Shown: piece after piece, positions 35,737-44,915 of the stretch
How the letters are laid out: each line of letters opens with the position of its first letter
Numbering within the stretch: the first letter of the stretch is position 1
NCBI GenBank assembly: GCA_964393575.1
Contig: CAYMUG010000001.1
Span: 16,385-80,384 of the forward strand
Direction: 5' to 3'
DNA from: CAYMUG01 sp964393575
Lineage (GTDB): Bacteria; Patescibacteriota; Minisyncoccia; Spechtbacterales; 2-12-FULL-38-22
Length of the DNA: 64,000 bases
Program-made: the position numbers and the translations under genes
Notes under the pieces: generated by a model
What the model saw: only the letters and a program-made list of their open reading frames with translations
Database searches by the model: none
What the model was told of the DNA's origin: nothing

Positions 35737-35815
35737 CATAACTGACAACCTATAACCTACAACTGACAACTAACAACAGTGACTATGACAATGCCTATGA
35801 CAAGTTATCAGTAAC
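35737..35815 (+). repeat. ATGAC/ACAAC-type repeat tract after trmD
   Basis: Degenerate tandem units: CATAACTGACAACCTATAAC, CTACAACTGACAACTAACAA, GTGACTATGACAATGCCTAT. Related to units in gatB, the rnc leader and the 16S insert. Confidence 0.6.
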
Positions 35816-35852
35816 CAATGCTGGGTAATCCCTAAATCACCAAATAAAATTC

Positions 35853-35881
35853 TTGCACTTGACTGATGTGTAGTATATAAT
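35853..35881 (+). promoter_or_regulatory. 16S rRNA promoter
   Basis: TTGCAC (35853-35858), 17-bp spacer, TATAAT (35876-35881), about 60 bp before the 5' arm of the 16S processing stem. Confidence 0.7.
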
Positions 35882-35943
35882 GTATATTACTTTGGTGAAG
35901 TTCGTTGAAAATTGAATACATAGTACAGTTTAGTTAATTAAGG

Positions 35944-35969
35944 ACAACATTTTTTAGTTGTCCCGAATA
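35944..35969 (+). other. 5' arm of the 16S precursor processing stem
   Basis: The 26-base arm (begins ACAACATTTTTTAGTTG) is complementary to 37833-37858 with one G-T pair. It encloses the 16S gene, as expected for an RNase III processing site. Confidence 0.88.
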
Positions 35970-36029
35970 ACTCCGTTTATTCTGAGAATCTTTTAGGTTC
36001 TCAACTCTTTTTGAGTAAGCGAATTGTTG

Positions 36030-36070
36030 CCCGCCTCCGTCCCGACTTTACGTCGGAACTACGGCGGGCT
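36030..36070 (+). repeat. Nested palindrome in the 16S leader
   Basis: Outer GCCCGCC...GGCGGGC with inner CCGACTTTACGTCGG (about 36042-36056). The inner module also occurs near gyrB, after rplK, in 23S rRNA and before recA. Confidence 0.75.
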
Positions 36071-36093
36071 TAAAAAAGATTCGTAAGCTCATC

Positions 36094-37731
<1,638 letters not shown>

Positions 37732-37832
37732 GTTACGACACTTTGTGTCGTAATGACAGGTCGGCTTAAGTTGAGATGTGGAATTCCAATCTCGACTTAC
37801 GAGGTGCGGTCTGTACCTAAAACAGACCCGAG

Positions 37833-37858
37833 TATTCGGGACAACTAAAAGATGTTGT
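37833..37858 (+). other. 3' arm of the 16S precursor processing stem
   Basis: Complement of 35944-35969 (TATTCGGGACAACTAAAAG and following bases), about 100 bp beyond the inferred 16S 3' end. Confidence 0.88.
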
Positions 37859-37861
37859 AAA

Positions 37862-37900
37862 ACAACCCCGCCGGTTTATATGCCGGCGGGGTTGTTTTGT
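37862..37900 (+). terminator. Terminator of the 16S unit
   Basis: AACCCCGCCGG-TTTATATG-CCGGCGGGGTT then TTTTG. It separates 16S from the downstream tRNA and 23S genes. Confidence 0.9.
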
Positions 37901-37978
37901 TGTCATTGACGGAAGAGTATAAAAACATTTAAAGTAAAAGACATAAGTTGCCGGCTCTTTCGAAACAGGAGGCAGGTA

Positions 37979-38362
37979 ATGAGCAATGACAGAAATACAA
38001 AAGAATATCCGGATTTTGCAAGCATTACCGAAAAATTCAATGAGCTTCTCCCGGATAATTACAATGTTTTATGGGAGGAAGTATACAATCACGGAAGTTG
38101 GAGTTGGGTTGCGTGTTATTGTGAAAAGTTAAATAAATTTGCTAGGGTAATTAATTTAGTTGTAACACCGAGAGAATCAAACGAATTTCGTGTATCCATA
38201 AGTATTGGAGTTTATGCAGGCGAAATGTCCGGTGAAAGATTTGGGCGTCGCACAATTGAGGAGAGAGTTGTATATACAGTTGATTCATTAATGAATTTTT
38301 TAATGGCACATGTACCCACTGCGGTTCAACAGGCAGATTCATTTACTTTTAAGTACCGTTGA
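37979..38362 (+). CDS. Orphan protein of unknown function within the rRNA region
   Basis: 127 residues, soluble, mixed alpha/beta. It contains a Trp-rich patch (NHGSWSWVACYCEKL) and predicted strands FARVINLVVTP and FRVSISIGVYAG; no family recognised. The start is supported by CAGGAGG seven bases upstream. It lies between the 16S terminator and the tRNA pair with its own terminator, so it is transcribed independently of the rRNA genes. Like other orphans here it has a strong Shine-Dalgarno. Confidence 0.65.
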   Translation: MSNDRNTKEYPDFASITEKFNELLPDNYNVLWEEVYNHGSWSWVACYCEKLNKFARVINLVVTPRESNEFRVSISIGVYAGEMSGERFGRRTIEERVVYTVDSLMNFLMAHVPTAVQQADSFTFKYR

Positions 38363-38423
38363 GGATTTGAAAGAAGAACACTCTCGTATTTACCAGAACT
38401 TTTACTAGAATTTAATGCACTTT

Positions 38424-38456
38424 CATCCCCACTTTGTTAGAGGTGGGGTTTTTTAT
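38424..38456 (+). terminator. Terminator after the orphan gene
   Basis: ATCCCCACTT-TGTTAG-AGGTGGGGTT followed by TTTT. Confidence 0.85.
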
Positions 38457-38659
38457 GGCGTCATCAAATTAAAACCGGACTTCAAGTGGATTTCAAATTT
38501 TCTACGAATTATACATTTTTTATACAACTCATAAAAAGTACTCGGTAGTATTTTCAATATAATACCTCTTAATTTACTAGGACGCTGTTCCTATTTGTTG
38601 CAAAAGAGGTAATTTTGTTGTAAAATAACTATTGTAGTCTGCGTGCTTTTCGGTTTTGC

Positions 38660-38735
38660 GGGCGTGTAGCTCAGCGGTACGAGCGCGTCGCTGATAACGA
38701 CGAGGTCCCAGGTTCGAATCCTGGCACGCCCACCA
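38660..38735 (+). tRNA. tRNA-Ile (GAT), CCA encoded
   Basis: Acceptor GGGCGTG/CACGCCC, anticodon stem CGTCG/CGACG with loop CTGATAA (GAT), T-arm around TTCGAAT, discriminator A, and an encoded CCA at 38733-38735. It is the only tRNA in the window with genomic CCA. Ile-Ala pairing next to rRNA genes is the usual bacterial spacer arrangement. Confidence 0.95.
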
Positions 38736-38772
38736 ACGATTTTCGCAAAGCGAAAAAGGAAATCGAGAATTT

Positions 38773-38873
38773 TTGATAGCAGGCGTGGGCCCGTAGCTCA
38801 GTTGGCTAGAGCACTCGCCTTGCACGCGAGAGGCCGCCGGTTCGAATCCGGCCGGGTCCACGCCTGCTATCAA
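38773..38873 (+). repeat. 14-bp inverted repeat flanking tRNA-Ala
   Basis: TTGATAGCAGGCGT (38773-38786) directly abuts the tRNA 5' end, and its exact complement ACGCCTGCTATCAA (38860-38873) starts at the discriminator base. With the 7-bp acceptor stem this makes a helix of about 21 bp carrying the tRNA at its tip. Confidence 0.93.
38787..38860 (+). tRNA. tRNA-Ala (TGC)
   Basis: Acceptor GGGCCCG/CGGGTCC with a G-T pair at position 3-70, the alanine identity element, anticodon loop CTTGCAC (TGC) and T-arm GCCGG-TTCGAAT-CCGGC. CCA is not encoded. It is followed by a hairpin tract that ends in a degenerate copy of the tRNA 3' end (GCGAATC...CGGTCCAC, 38951-38969). Confidence 0.95.
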
Positions 38874-38975
38874 GATACTATATAGATAAGGAGTTCGCCG
38901 TATCATACGATACGGCGCCCTGAACCGTGCGCAAAGCGCTCTGGTTCGGGGCGAATCTCCCACGGTCCACCCCGT
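38874..38975 (+). repeat. Hairpin cassette after tRNA-Ala with decayed tRNA-end copy
   Basis: CGCCGTATC/GATACGGCG, then CCCTGAACC/GGTTCGGGG with inner GCGC-AAA-GCGC. It ends GCGAATCTCCCACGGTCCAC, which resembles the tRNA-Ala end TCGAATCCGGCCGGGTCCAC. The layout is the same as the tRNA-Met and rplK cassettes but degraded. Confidence 0.6.
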
Positions 38976-39080
38976 TAGAAATTTAGTTTTATATTAGTTC
39001 TGATTACGTTAGATAATTCAATTGAAATTTTGGCTTTAAATAATCTGGTTACAATTTTTTAGCTGGATTTATATTTTCAA

Positions 39081-39120
39081 GCAAACTAAAATCGCTCTTT
39101 GAAGAGCGATTTTAGTTTGC
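39081..39120. repeat. 19-bp perfect inverted repeat with 2-base loop
   Basis: GCAAACTAAAATCGCTCTT, TG, and its exact complement. Possibly a terminator for the tRNA transcript, although no T run follows. Confidence 0.8.
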
Positions 39121-39160
39121 GATCGATTCCGAGGGTTTTCCACAATCATAATTGAATAAA

Positions 39161-39189
39161 TTGGGTTATAATAAAAGTGTGTATATAAT
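39161..39189 (+). promoter_or_regulatory. Candidate promoter for the MscS-like gene
   Basis: TTGGGT, 17-bp spacer, TATAAT (39184-39189), about 60 bp before the start codon. Confidence 0.5.
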
Positions 39190-39248
39190 GTTTCAATAAA
39201 AAGGTCGCATTTATAACTTAATACTAAATTTTTACACAAAGAAATTTT

Positions 39249-39929
39249 ATGCAAACCATCACACAAACGTTTTCTGAGTCCCTGCAAGAACTTTGGGCGG
39301 ATATTTTAGGTATTATTCCTGAACTGATAAGCGCTGTGGCAGTGTTTATTTTAGGATGGCTGGTTGCGGTTCTCTTGGGTAAAGCTGTAACAAAGTTAGC
39401 GCAAGCGCTTCAAATTGATAAGCTTTTCAATCAGCTCGGGGTTATGAAACATATACGAAAAGCCGGTTTAGAATGGGAGGTTTCTTCATTGCTGGGAGGT
39501 CTCGTAAAATGGTTTCTCATCGTTGTTTCATTCCTCGCCGCGGTAGACATCCTTCAACTCGACCAACTCTCTTCCTTTATTACGGAGGTACTGTTATACT
39601 TGCCCAATGTTGTTATAGCTGTTCTTATTCTGCTTGTTGCGGCAGTCTTAGTTCGTTTTCTGGACAGAGTTGTTAAGGCAAGCTTGGAGGGGACCAGAGA
39701 TGTAGTACCTGCCAAGTTCCTGCGAGCTGTTACCCGATTGAGTGTTTGGGGATTTGCGATTTTAGCCGCTCTTAATCAGCTCGGCATAGCAAACTCCCTT
39801 GTAGAAATACTCTTTATGGGTCTTGTAGGTATGCTTGCTCTTGCAGGAGGCCTTGCTTTTGGCTTAGGAGGACAGGATGCCGCCAAACGAGTATTGGAAA
39901 AGGTTAAAAGCGAAGTTACAGAAGAATAA
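39249..39929 (+). CDS. MscS-like / conserved TM-helix membrane protein
   Basis: 226 residues with four or five hydrophobic helices: an N-terminal one (IIPELISAVAVFILGWLVAV), a central pair near 80-140 and a C-terminal one ending GLAFGLGGQDAAKRVLEKV. The last block matches the pore-helix signature of MscS-type mechanosensitive channels and of the short conserved-TM-helix family that lacks the cytoplasmic vestibule. It probably responds to membrane tension or osmotic change; that is inferred. It sits between the tRNA pair and 23S rRNA and has its own promoter and terminator. Confidence 0.85.
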   Translation: MQTITQTFSESLQELWADILGIIPELISAVAVFILGWLVAVLLGKAVTKLAQALQIDKLFNQLGVMKHIRKAGLEWEVSSLLGGLVKWFLIVVSFLAAVDILQLDQLSSFITEVLLYLPNVVIAVLILLVAAVLVRFLDRVVKASLEGTRDVVPAKFLRAVTRLSVWGFAILAALNQLGIANSLVEILFMGLVGMLALAGGLAFGLGGQDAAKRVLEKVKSEVTEE

Positions 39930-39952
39930 TTCAAGAATAATTCATAATAAAC

Positions 39953-39988
39953 CCAACTCGCCCCGATATAAATTGGGGCGAGTTTTGT
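39953..39988 (+). terminator. Terminator after the MscS-like gene
   Basis: AACTCGCCCC-GATATAAATT-GGGGCGAGTT then TTG. Confidence 0.87.
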
Positions 39989-40025
39989 ATGGGTAATTTA
40001 CCCATATATTTTGTTAGCTTATAAA

Positions 40026-40085
40026 ACTTGGGGCTTGCCCCGCACCTTTTCACCTTTTATTGGCCGTCCAATAAAAGGTGCGGGG
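40026..40085 (+). repeat. CCCGCACCTTTTA-type palindrome abutting the 23S promoter
   Basis: GCCCCGCACCTTTT ... AAAAGGTGCGGGG with inner ACCTTTTATTGG/CCAATAAAAGGT. It ends exactly at the TTGACA -35 box. A similar arrangement occurs before rpoB. Confidence 0.8.
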
Positions 40086-40115
40086 TTGACATAAGTGTTA
40101 CGCCTGAATTAAAAT
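40086..40115 (+). promoter_or_regulatory. 23S rRNA promoter
   Basis: TTGACA (40086-40091), 18-bp spacer, TAAAAT (40110-40115), abutted upstream by a palindrome. Confidence 0.7.
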
Positions 40116-40146
40116 TATAGGTATGAGAAAAACCACAATTTTAAAG

Positions 40147-40216
40147 TTTACAAGCGGTGTCTAACCAGTAGCTTAAATATTGGTTTAGAATAACCGCTTG
40201 TAAAAAGCGGTTTTTA
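40147..40216 (+). promoter_or_regulatory. Attenuator-like alternative hairpins in the 23S leader
   Basis: TTTACAAGCGGT (40147-40158) pairs perfectly with ACCGCTTGTAAA (40193-40204). ACCGCTT alone can instead pair with AAGCGGT (40205-40211), which is followed by a T run, giving mutually exclusive antiterminator and terminator folds between promoter and 23S. Function is inferred; it could be another nested palindrome. Confidence 0.55.
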
Positions 40217-40265
40217 TTTGCTCTGATTCGTCATTTGACGGAGAAGAGTTTGTACCTTAACAACT

Positions 40266-40292
40266 AAAGAGAATCATATAATTCCGCGGTGA
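40266..40292 (+). other. 5' arm of the 23S precursor processing stem
   Basis: 27 bases (AAAGAGAATCATATAATTCC...) complementary to 43745-43771 with one G-T pair. Confidence 0.9.
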
Positions 40293-40439
40293 TATTATGT
40301 AAAGGCGCGCGGCGGATGCCTAGACACCGGAAGAGGAAGAAGGACGTGGCTTAGCTGCGATAAGCCTCGGGGAGGTGCGTAGCAACCTTTGATCCGGGGA
40401 TCTCCGAATGGGGGAACCCGGCATGGTAAACCCATGCTA

Positions 40440-40495
40440 TCCGACTTTGCGTCGGAGCCTTACCCGCTGAAGTAAAACATTTCAGTAAGCGGAGG
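40440..40495 (+). repeat. Hairpin modules in 23S domain I
   Basis: TCCGACTTTGCGTCGGA (40440-40456), identical in type to intergenic modules, followed by TTACCCGCTGAA/TTCAGTAAGCGG pairing. It replaces a differently structured E. coli segment. Confidence 0.65.
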
Positions 40496-40863
40496 AAAAG
40501 ATACCGCAATGGTATTCCCTTAGTAGCGGCGAGCGAAGAGGGATTAGTCCAAACCCGATTTCGGTTTTTAACCGAAGCCGGGGGTTGTAGGACTGCTATA
40601 CTCACGGGAAAAATTTAGAAGAACGACCCTGGAAAGGGCGGCCATAGAGGGTAACAGCCCCGTAATCGAAAAATTTGACCTGTGAAGCAGTATCCTGAGT
40701 AGTTCGAGGCACGAACACCTCGAGTGAAGCAGGCCAAACTATTGGCCAAGACTAAATACTTCCGGTGATCGATAGTGAACTAGTACCGTGAGGGAACGGT
40801 GAAAAGTAGCCCGGTGAGGGCGGTGAAATAGAACCTGAAACCGTGTGCCTACAAGGACAGGGA

Positions 40864-41042
40864 GGTCGTTCCTCACTGTGTTCGGAACGGAATAACCAAT
40901 GTTCAATAATCAATAACCAAACAATCTCCAATAACCAAACTTGATAAAAGTATTCAGAATTTAGTATTTGTAGTTTGAGATTTGTTTGGAAATTGGTGAT
41001 TGGTAATTGGCGATTTCGCCCGAGCGTAGCGAGGAGCGACTG
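40864..41042 (+). repeat. Stem-flanked insert in 23S helix 25
   Basis: Outer GTCGTTCCTCACTGTGTTCGG pairs with CGAGCGTAGCGAGGAGCGAC through several G-U pairs. The interior consists of CAATAACCAA-type arms facing TTGGTAATTGG-type arms. Helix 25 is a known site of intervening sequences in other bacteria. No ORF. Confidence 0.9.
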
Positions 41043-41096
41043 ACCTGGTGCCTTTTGCATAATGAGCCAACGAGTTTGTATGTACTGCTTGTGTAA

Positions 41097-41160
41097 CCCC
41101 GCCCCCTATGCGTTAAAGTTTGGAGTTTTCAAATTTAAAGTAATGCTTAGGGGGCGGGGG
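41097..41160 (+). repeat. GC-capped extension in 23S (insert b)
   Basis: CCCCGCCCCCTATGC pairs with the GGGGGCGGGG-type right arm. The centre is AT-rich AAGTTTGGAGTTTTCAAATTT. It replaces the short loop seen in E. coli. Confidence 0.75.
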
Positions 41161-42251
41161 AACGCACAGGGAAACCGAGTCTTAACAGGGCGATTCCGCA
41201 GTACATACAAGACCCGAAACCAGGCGAGCTATCCATGGCCAGGGTGAACCCCGGGTAATACCGGGGGGAGGCCCGAACCCACTTCTGATGCAATAGGAGG
41301 GGATGAGCTGTGGATAGGAGTGAAAAGCTAATCGAGCCTGGTAATAGCTGGTTCTCCCCGAAATAGCTTTAGGGCTAGCTCCCGATGGACTTTTGTGGAG
41401 GTAGAGCACTAGTTGGTCTGTCGAGGCTTTGCCGAGGCAGATCAGTTAAACTCCGAATTCTGCAAAAAATTTGTCGGGAAGTTAGAGCGTGGGGGCGAAG
41501 CTCCATGCTCGAGAGGGAAACAGCCCAGACCGCAGTCTAAGGCCCCTAAATGCAAGCTAAGTGGTAAAGGAAGTAGGATTTCTAAGACAGCTAGAAGGTT
41601 GGCTTAGAAGCAGCCATCCTTAAAAAAGTGCGTAATAGCTTACTAGCCGAGAGATCCTGCGCCCAAAATGTAACGGGGCTAAGCTTGCTGCCGAAGACGC
41701 GGAGCGCGCATCGCACAGCGTTGCGAGCTGGTAGGGGAGCATTTCTATCGCGCAGAAGGTTCGATGTGAGTCGGGCTGGAGCGATAGGAAGAGAGAATGT
41801 TGGCATGAGTAACCGCAATTCCGATTAGATATCGGAACGCCGAAAGCCCAAGGTTTCCTTGGCAATGTTAATCAACCAAGGGTTAGGCGGGCCTAACGCG
41901 GGGCCTGAAAGGGTCACGCGGATGGTTAGCCGGTTAATATTCCGGCCCTTCTTTCTCATATGTGATGGGGTGACGGAGTTCTGTACTCAATGCGTATTAT
42001 CGGATTTACGTCTGTATACTGAGGTGGCGTACGGAGAAATGCCGTACGCACTGCACCGAGGTATGCAGAAACCTTGTTCTACGGAACAGGGGATATTGAG
42101 GAGCGGACTTCCAAGAAAAACCTCTAAACGTGAGTAAGAAACCGTACTGCAAACCGACACAGGTGGGCTGGTGGAGGACACCAAGGCGAACGGGTGATTC
42201 CTCGTCAAGGAACTCGGCAAATCAGCTAGGCGTAAGTTCGCGATATGCCTT

Positions 42252-42380
42252 CCCCGGCCGTTCCTCACTGTGTTCGGAACGGAATAACCAATGTTCAATA
42301 TTCAATAACCAAACTTGATAAAAGTATTCAGAATTTGGTAATTGGTAATTCCGCCCGAGCGTAGCGAGGTGCGGCCGGGG
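42252..42380 (+). repeat. Stem-flanked insert in 23S helix 63 region
   Basis: CCCCGGCCGTTCCTCACTG...GAGGTGCGGCCGGGG. The left half and most of the interior (CGGAATAACCAATGTTCAAT, AACTTGATAAAAGTATTCAG) are shared with the helix-25 insert, so the two are related copies. Confidence 0.88.
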
Positions 42381-43047
42381 CGCAGCTAAAGTGTGTCTGG
42401 CGACTGTTTATCAAAAACACAGGTCCCTGCGAACCCGTAAGGGGATGTATAGGGGCTGACACCTGACCAATGCTGGAAGGTTAAGCGTTGGCGGTTATCT
42501 CGATTTTTATCGGGATAGCTGACCGGCGCAAGCCCCAGTGAATGTCGGCGATAACTATAATCGTCCTAAGGTACCGAAATTCCTTGTCTGGTAAATTCAG
42601 ACCCGCAGGAAAGGTGTAACGACCGGACAACTGTCTCGACGAGGAGCCCGGTGAAAATACAATACCGGTGAAGATGCCGGTTACCCGCGGAAAGAGGGAA
42701 AGACCCCGGGAGCTTTACTACAGCTTTTCATTGTTTCAGTGTTTCAGATGCGAAGAGTAGCGGGGAGGCTACGAAATTCCGATTCCGGTCGGGATGGAGC
42801 CGCCCATGAGACACCCGCCTTCTGGAATGCTGCGACTAACCCCGATCTAAACCGTCGGGAGACAGTGGATGGCAGGTAGTTTAAGTGGGGCGCTTGCCTC
42901 CTAAATAGTAGCGGAGGCGTCTACTAAGGTCGGCTAGCTCCGGATGGAAATCGGAGTGATAGTGTAAAGGCACAAGCCGGCTTAACTGCAAGGCAAATTA
43001 GCCGCGCTTTGTGAAACCTTGTATTTTGTTACAAGGGAGTAACAGAC

Positions 43048-43237
43048 CCAGGACGCATCACACTGTGTGTGATGCGGAAATCTCAATAACCAAGGACACA
43101 AGGTACAAACAAATACCAATAACCAAATTAAAATTCCAAACATTTGATTATTAAATGTTGAAATTTACAATTTGTTTGTTTCTTGTATCTTTTAATTTGG
43201 AGTTTCCGCCATCGCGCGTAGCGCGATGCGGCTTGGG
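43048..43237 (+). repeat. Insert near 23S helix 79
   Basis: CGCATCACACTGTGTGTGATGCGG at the left and CCGCCATCGCGCGTAGCGCGATGCGG at the right are each hairpins and also partly pair with each other. The centre is CAATAACCAA / TTTAATTTGG-type arms. No ORF. Confidence 0.82.
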
Positions 43238-43440
43238 AGATGCGAAAGCAGAGCTTAGTGAACCGACCTTCCTCTGTAGGAGGGAGGAAGATCATCAAAT
43301 AAAAGTTACCCCGGGGATAACAGGCTGGTCGCCTCCGAGAGTTCACATCGACGAGGCGGTTCGGCACTCCGATGTCGGCTCGGCGTATCCTGGAGCTGAA
43401 GCAGGTTCCAAGGGTTGGGCTGTTCGCCCATTAAAACGTC

Positions 43441-43474
<34 letters not shown>

Positions 43475-43744
43475 TGGTCCCTATCTTCCGTGGGCGTTGA
43501 GCTTTGAGGAGATTCTCTCCTAGTACGAGAGGACCGGAGAGAACGTACCTCTGGTGTACCGGTTGTCCCGCCAGGGGCACCGCCGGGTAGCTATGTGCGG
43601 AAAGGATAAGCGCTGAAGGCATATAAGCGCGAAGCCTTCTCCAAGATCAGAGCTCTTAAGTCCCTGCCAGATGAGCAGGTCGATAGGCCGCAGGTGCAAG
43701 TGCGGTGACGCATTTAGCCGAGCGGTACTAATGACTTATCACGT

Positions 43745-43771
43745 TCACCGCGGAATTATATGGTTCTCTTT
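43745..43771 (+). other. 3' arm of the 23S precursor processing stem
   Basis: TCACCGCGGAATTATATGG and following bases, complementary to 40266-40292. Confidence 0.9.
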
Positions 43772-43781
43772 AATAAAAAAT

Positions 43782-43825
43782 AAAAAATCATATGATTAAT
43801 CATATGATTAATCATATGATTTTTT
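43782..43825. repeat. 44-bp palindrome of ATCATATGATTA units
   Basis: Three CATATG-centred units between A6 and T6 runs. Perfectly symmetrical; it may act as a terminator between 23S and 5S. Confidence 0.85.
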
Positions 43826-43899
43826 AAATGGAAGGTATTCCTTGTGTAATCAAGTGCATAAGCAAATTAGAGAAACATATATAAGTAGATTTAAAAGTG

Positions 43900-44020
43900 C
43901 GTATAAGACGCTTACACTGATGGTGCTCCACCCGTTCCCATTCCGACCACGGAAGTGAAATCCATCAAGGCCGATGATACTCGGGTTCGCCCCGGGGAAA
44001 GTAGGTAGGCGTCTTATACG
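43900..44020 (+). rRNA. rrf: 5S ribosomal RNA
   Basis: Typical 5S body: GGTGCTCCACCCGTTCCCATTCCGA, then ACGGAAGTGAAATCCATCA, and the GGGAAAGTAGGT-like 3' part. The ends pair as TGCGTATAAGACGC/GCGTCTTATACGCA, continuing into an extended helix followed by TTTTT, which also terminates transcription. Mature ends are approximate. Confidence 0.93.
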
Positions 44021-44150
44021 CATTTTTAAATTTGCATCGCTAATTTTTATTTACCTACTATCGAATAATTGGTAATATTAATGTACATCCGTAATAAGTA
44101 GAATAACGTTTTGCTACGGGTTTTATATTTATCGGATTATTCTCATATAT

Positions 44151-44915
44151 ATGTCTTTGAGTACAAATCAACGAATTTTTTTAATAACAGCACTAATTTG
44201 TATTATTGCGCTTGCATTTTTATATTTTTTATTCCACGACTCTGATACTACTGAACCAAAACCAACCCCCGGTGATTTGAAAAAAATAGAAGTTCTTGAT
44301 ACACAAATTCTCTCTTCGGAAGATGGAATAGCAGACATATTTATTGAAGTGAGAAATCCTAATTCTGAATGGGGTGCTCAAAATATAGTTTATAATATAG
44401 ATTTATTAAACGAAGAAGGCGATATAGTGCGGACATTAGTTAGGGATTCATATATATTACCCGACCAGCAAAAATTTTTGGTTCATCCCTCTGTACGTGT
44501 TTCTGAATCGGTTGTAGAGATAAGGACAGAAATCACAGTAGAAACGTGGCGTCAATTGGAGGATTTTGTAGAGCTCCGCCTTTACACAGAAGATGTGGAG
44601 CTCACTAGAGCGGAGAACCAACCGGAATTTTCCACGACTGCCAAAGCGTTTGTTGTGAATGATTCTCTTTTCGGATTGAATAATATTGATATCCCTGTAG
44701 TTTTAAAAGATAAAAATGATAATGTGCTTGCAGTAAATAGGACGTCGCTACAAACCGTTCTTGCCGGTGAAAAGCGTCTTATAGAGGTTTTTTGGAGGCA
44801 GGAATACACTGAAGGTGAAGTAGGTGAAATTATCATTGATGCATACACAAACATTTTTGCTAACGACAACTTTATAAGAAGATACGGCGGGGAAACTATT
44901 TTTAATAATGACTAA
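44151..44915 (+). CDS. Single-pass membrane protein of unknown function upstream of rodA
   Basis: A 254-residue protein with an N-terminal transmembrane anchor (IFLITALICIIALAFLYFLF, about 9-28) and an extracytoplasmic part. That part looks like two beta-sandwich repeats (DTQILSSEDGIADIFIEVRNPN and QPEFSTTAKAFVVNDSLFGLNNI start similar units). This recalls FxLYD/CARDB-like domains, but the match is weak. Its stop overlaps the rodA start (TAATG), so it is translationally coupled to a cell-wall elongation gene and may act with it. Confidence 0.75.
   Translation: MSLSTNQRIFLITALICIIALAFLYFLFHDSDTTEPKPTPGDLKKIEVLDTQILSSEDGIADIFIEVRNPNSEWGAQNIVYNIDLLNEEGDIVRTLVRDSYILPDQQKFLVHPSVRVSESVVEIRTEITVETWRQLEDFVELRLYTEDVELTRAENQPEFSTTAKAFVVNDSLFGLNNIDIPVVLKDKNDNVLAVNRTSLQTVLAGEKRLIEVFWRQEYTEGEVGEIIIDAYTNIFANDNFIRRYGGETIFNND

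Noticed and set aside
41987..42318. Open frames in 23S rRNA near the helix-63 insert, possibly a homing endonuclease
   Set aside because: They are short, extend into conserved rRNA, and show no LAGLIDADG, HNH or GIY-YIG motif. The insert is palindrome repeat DNA.
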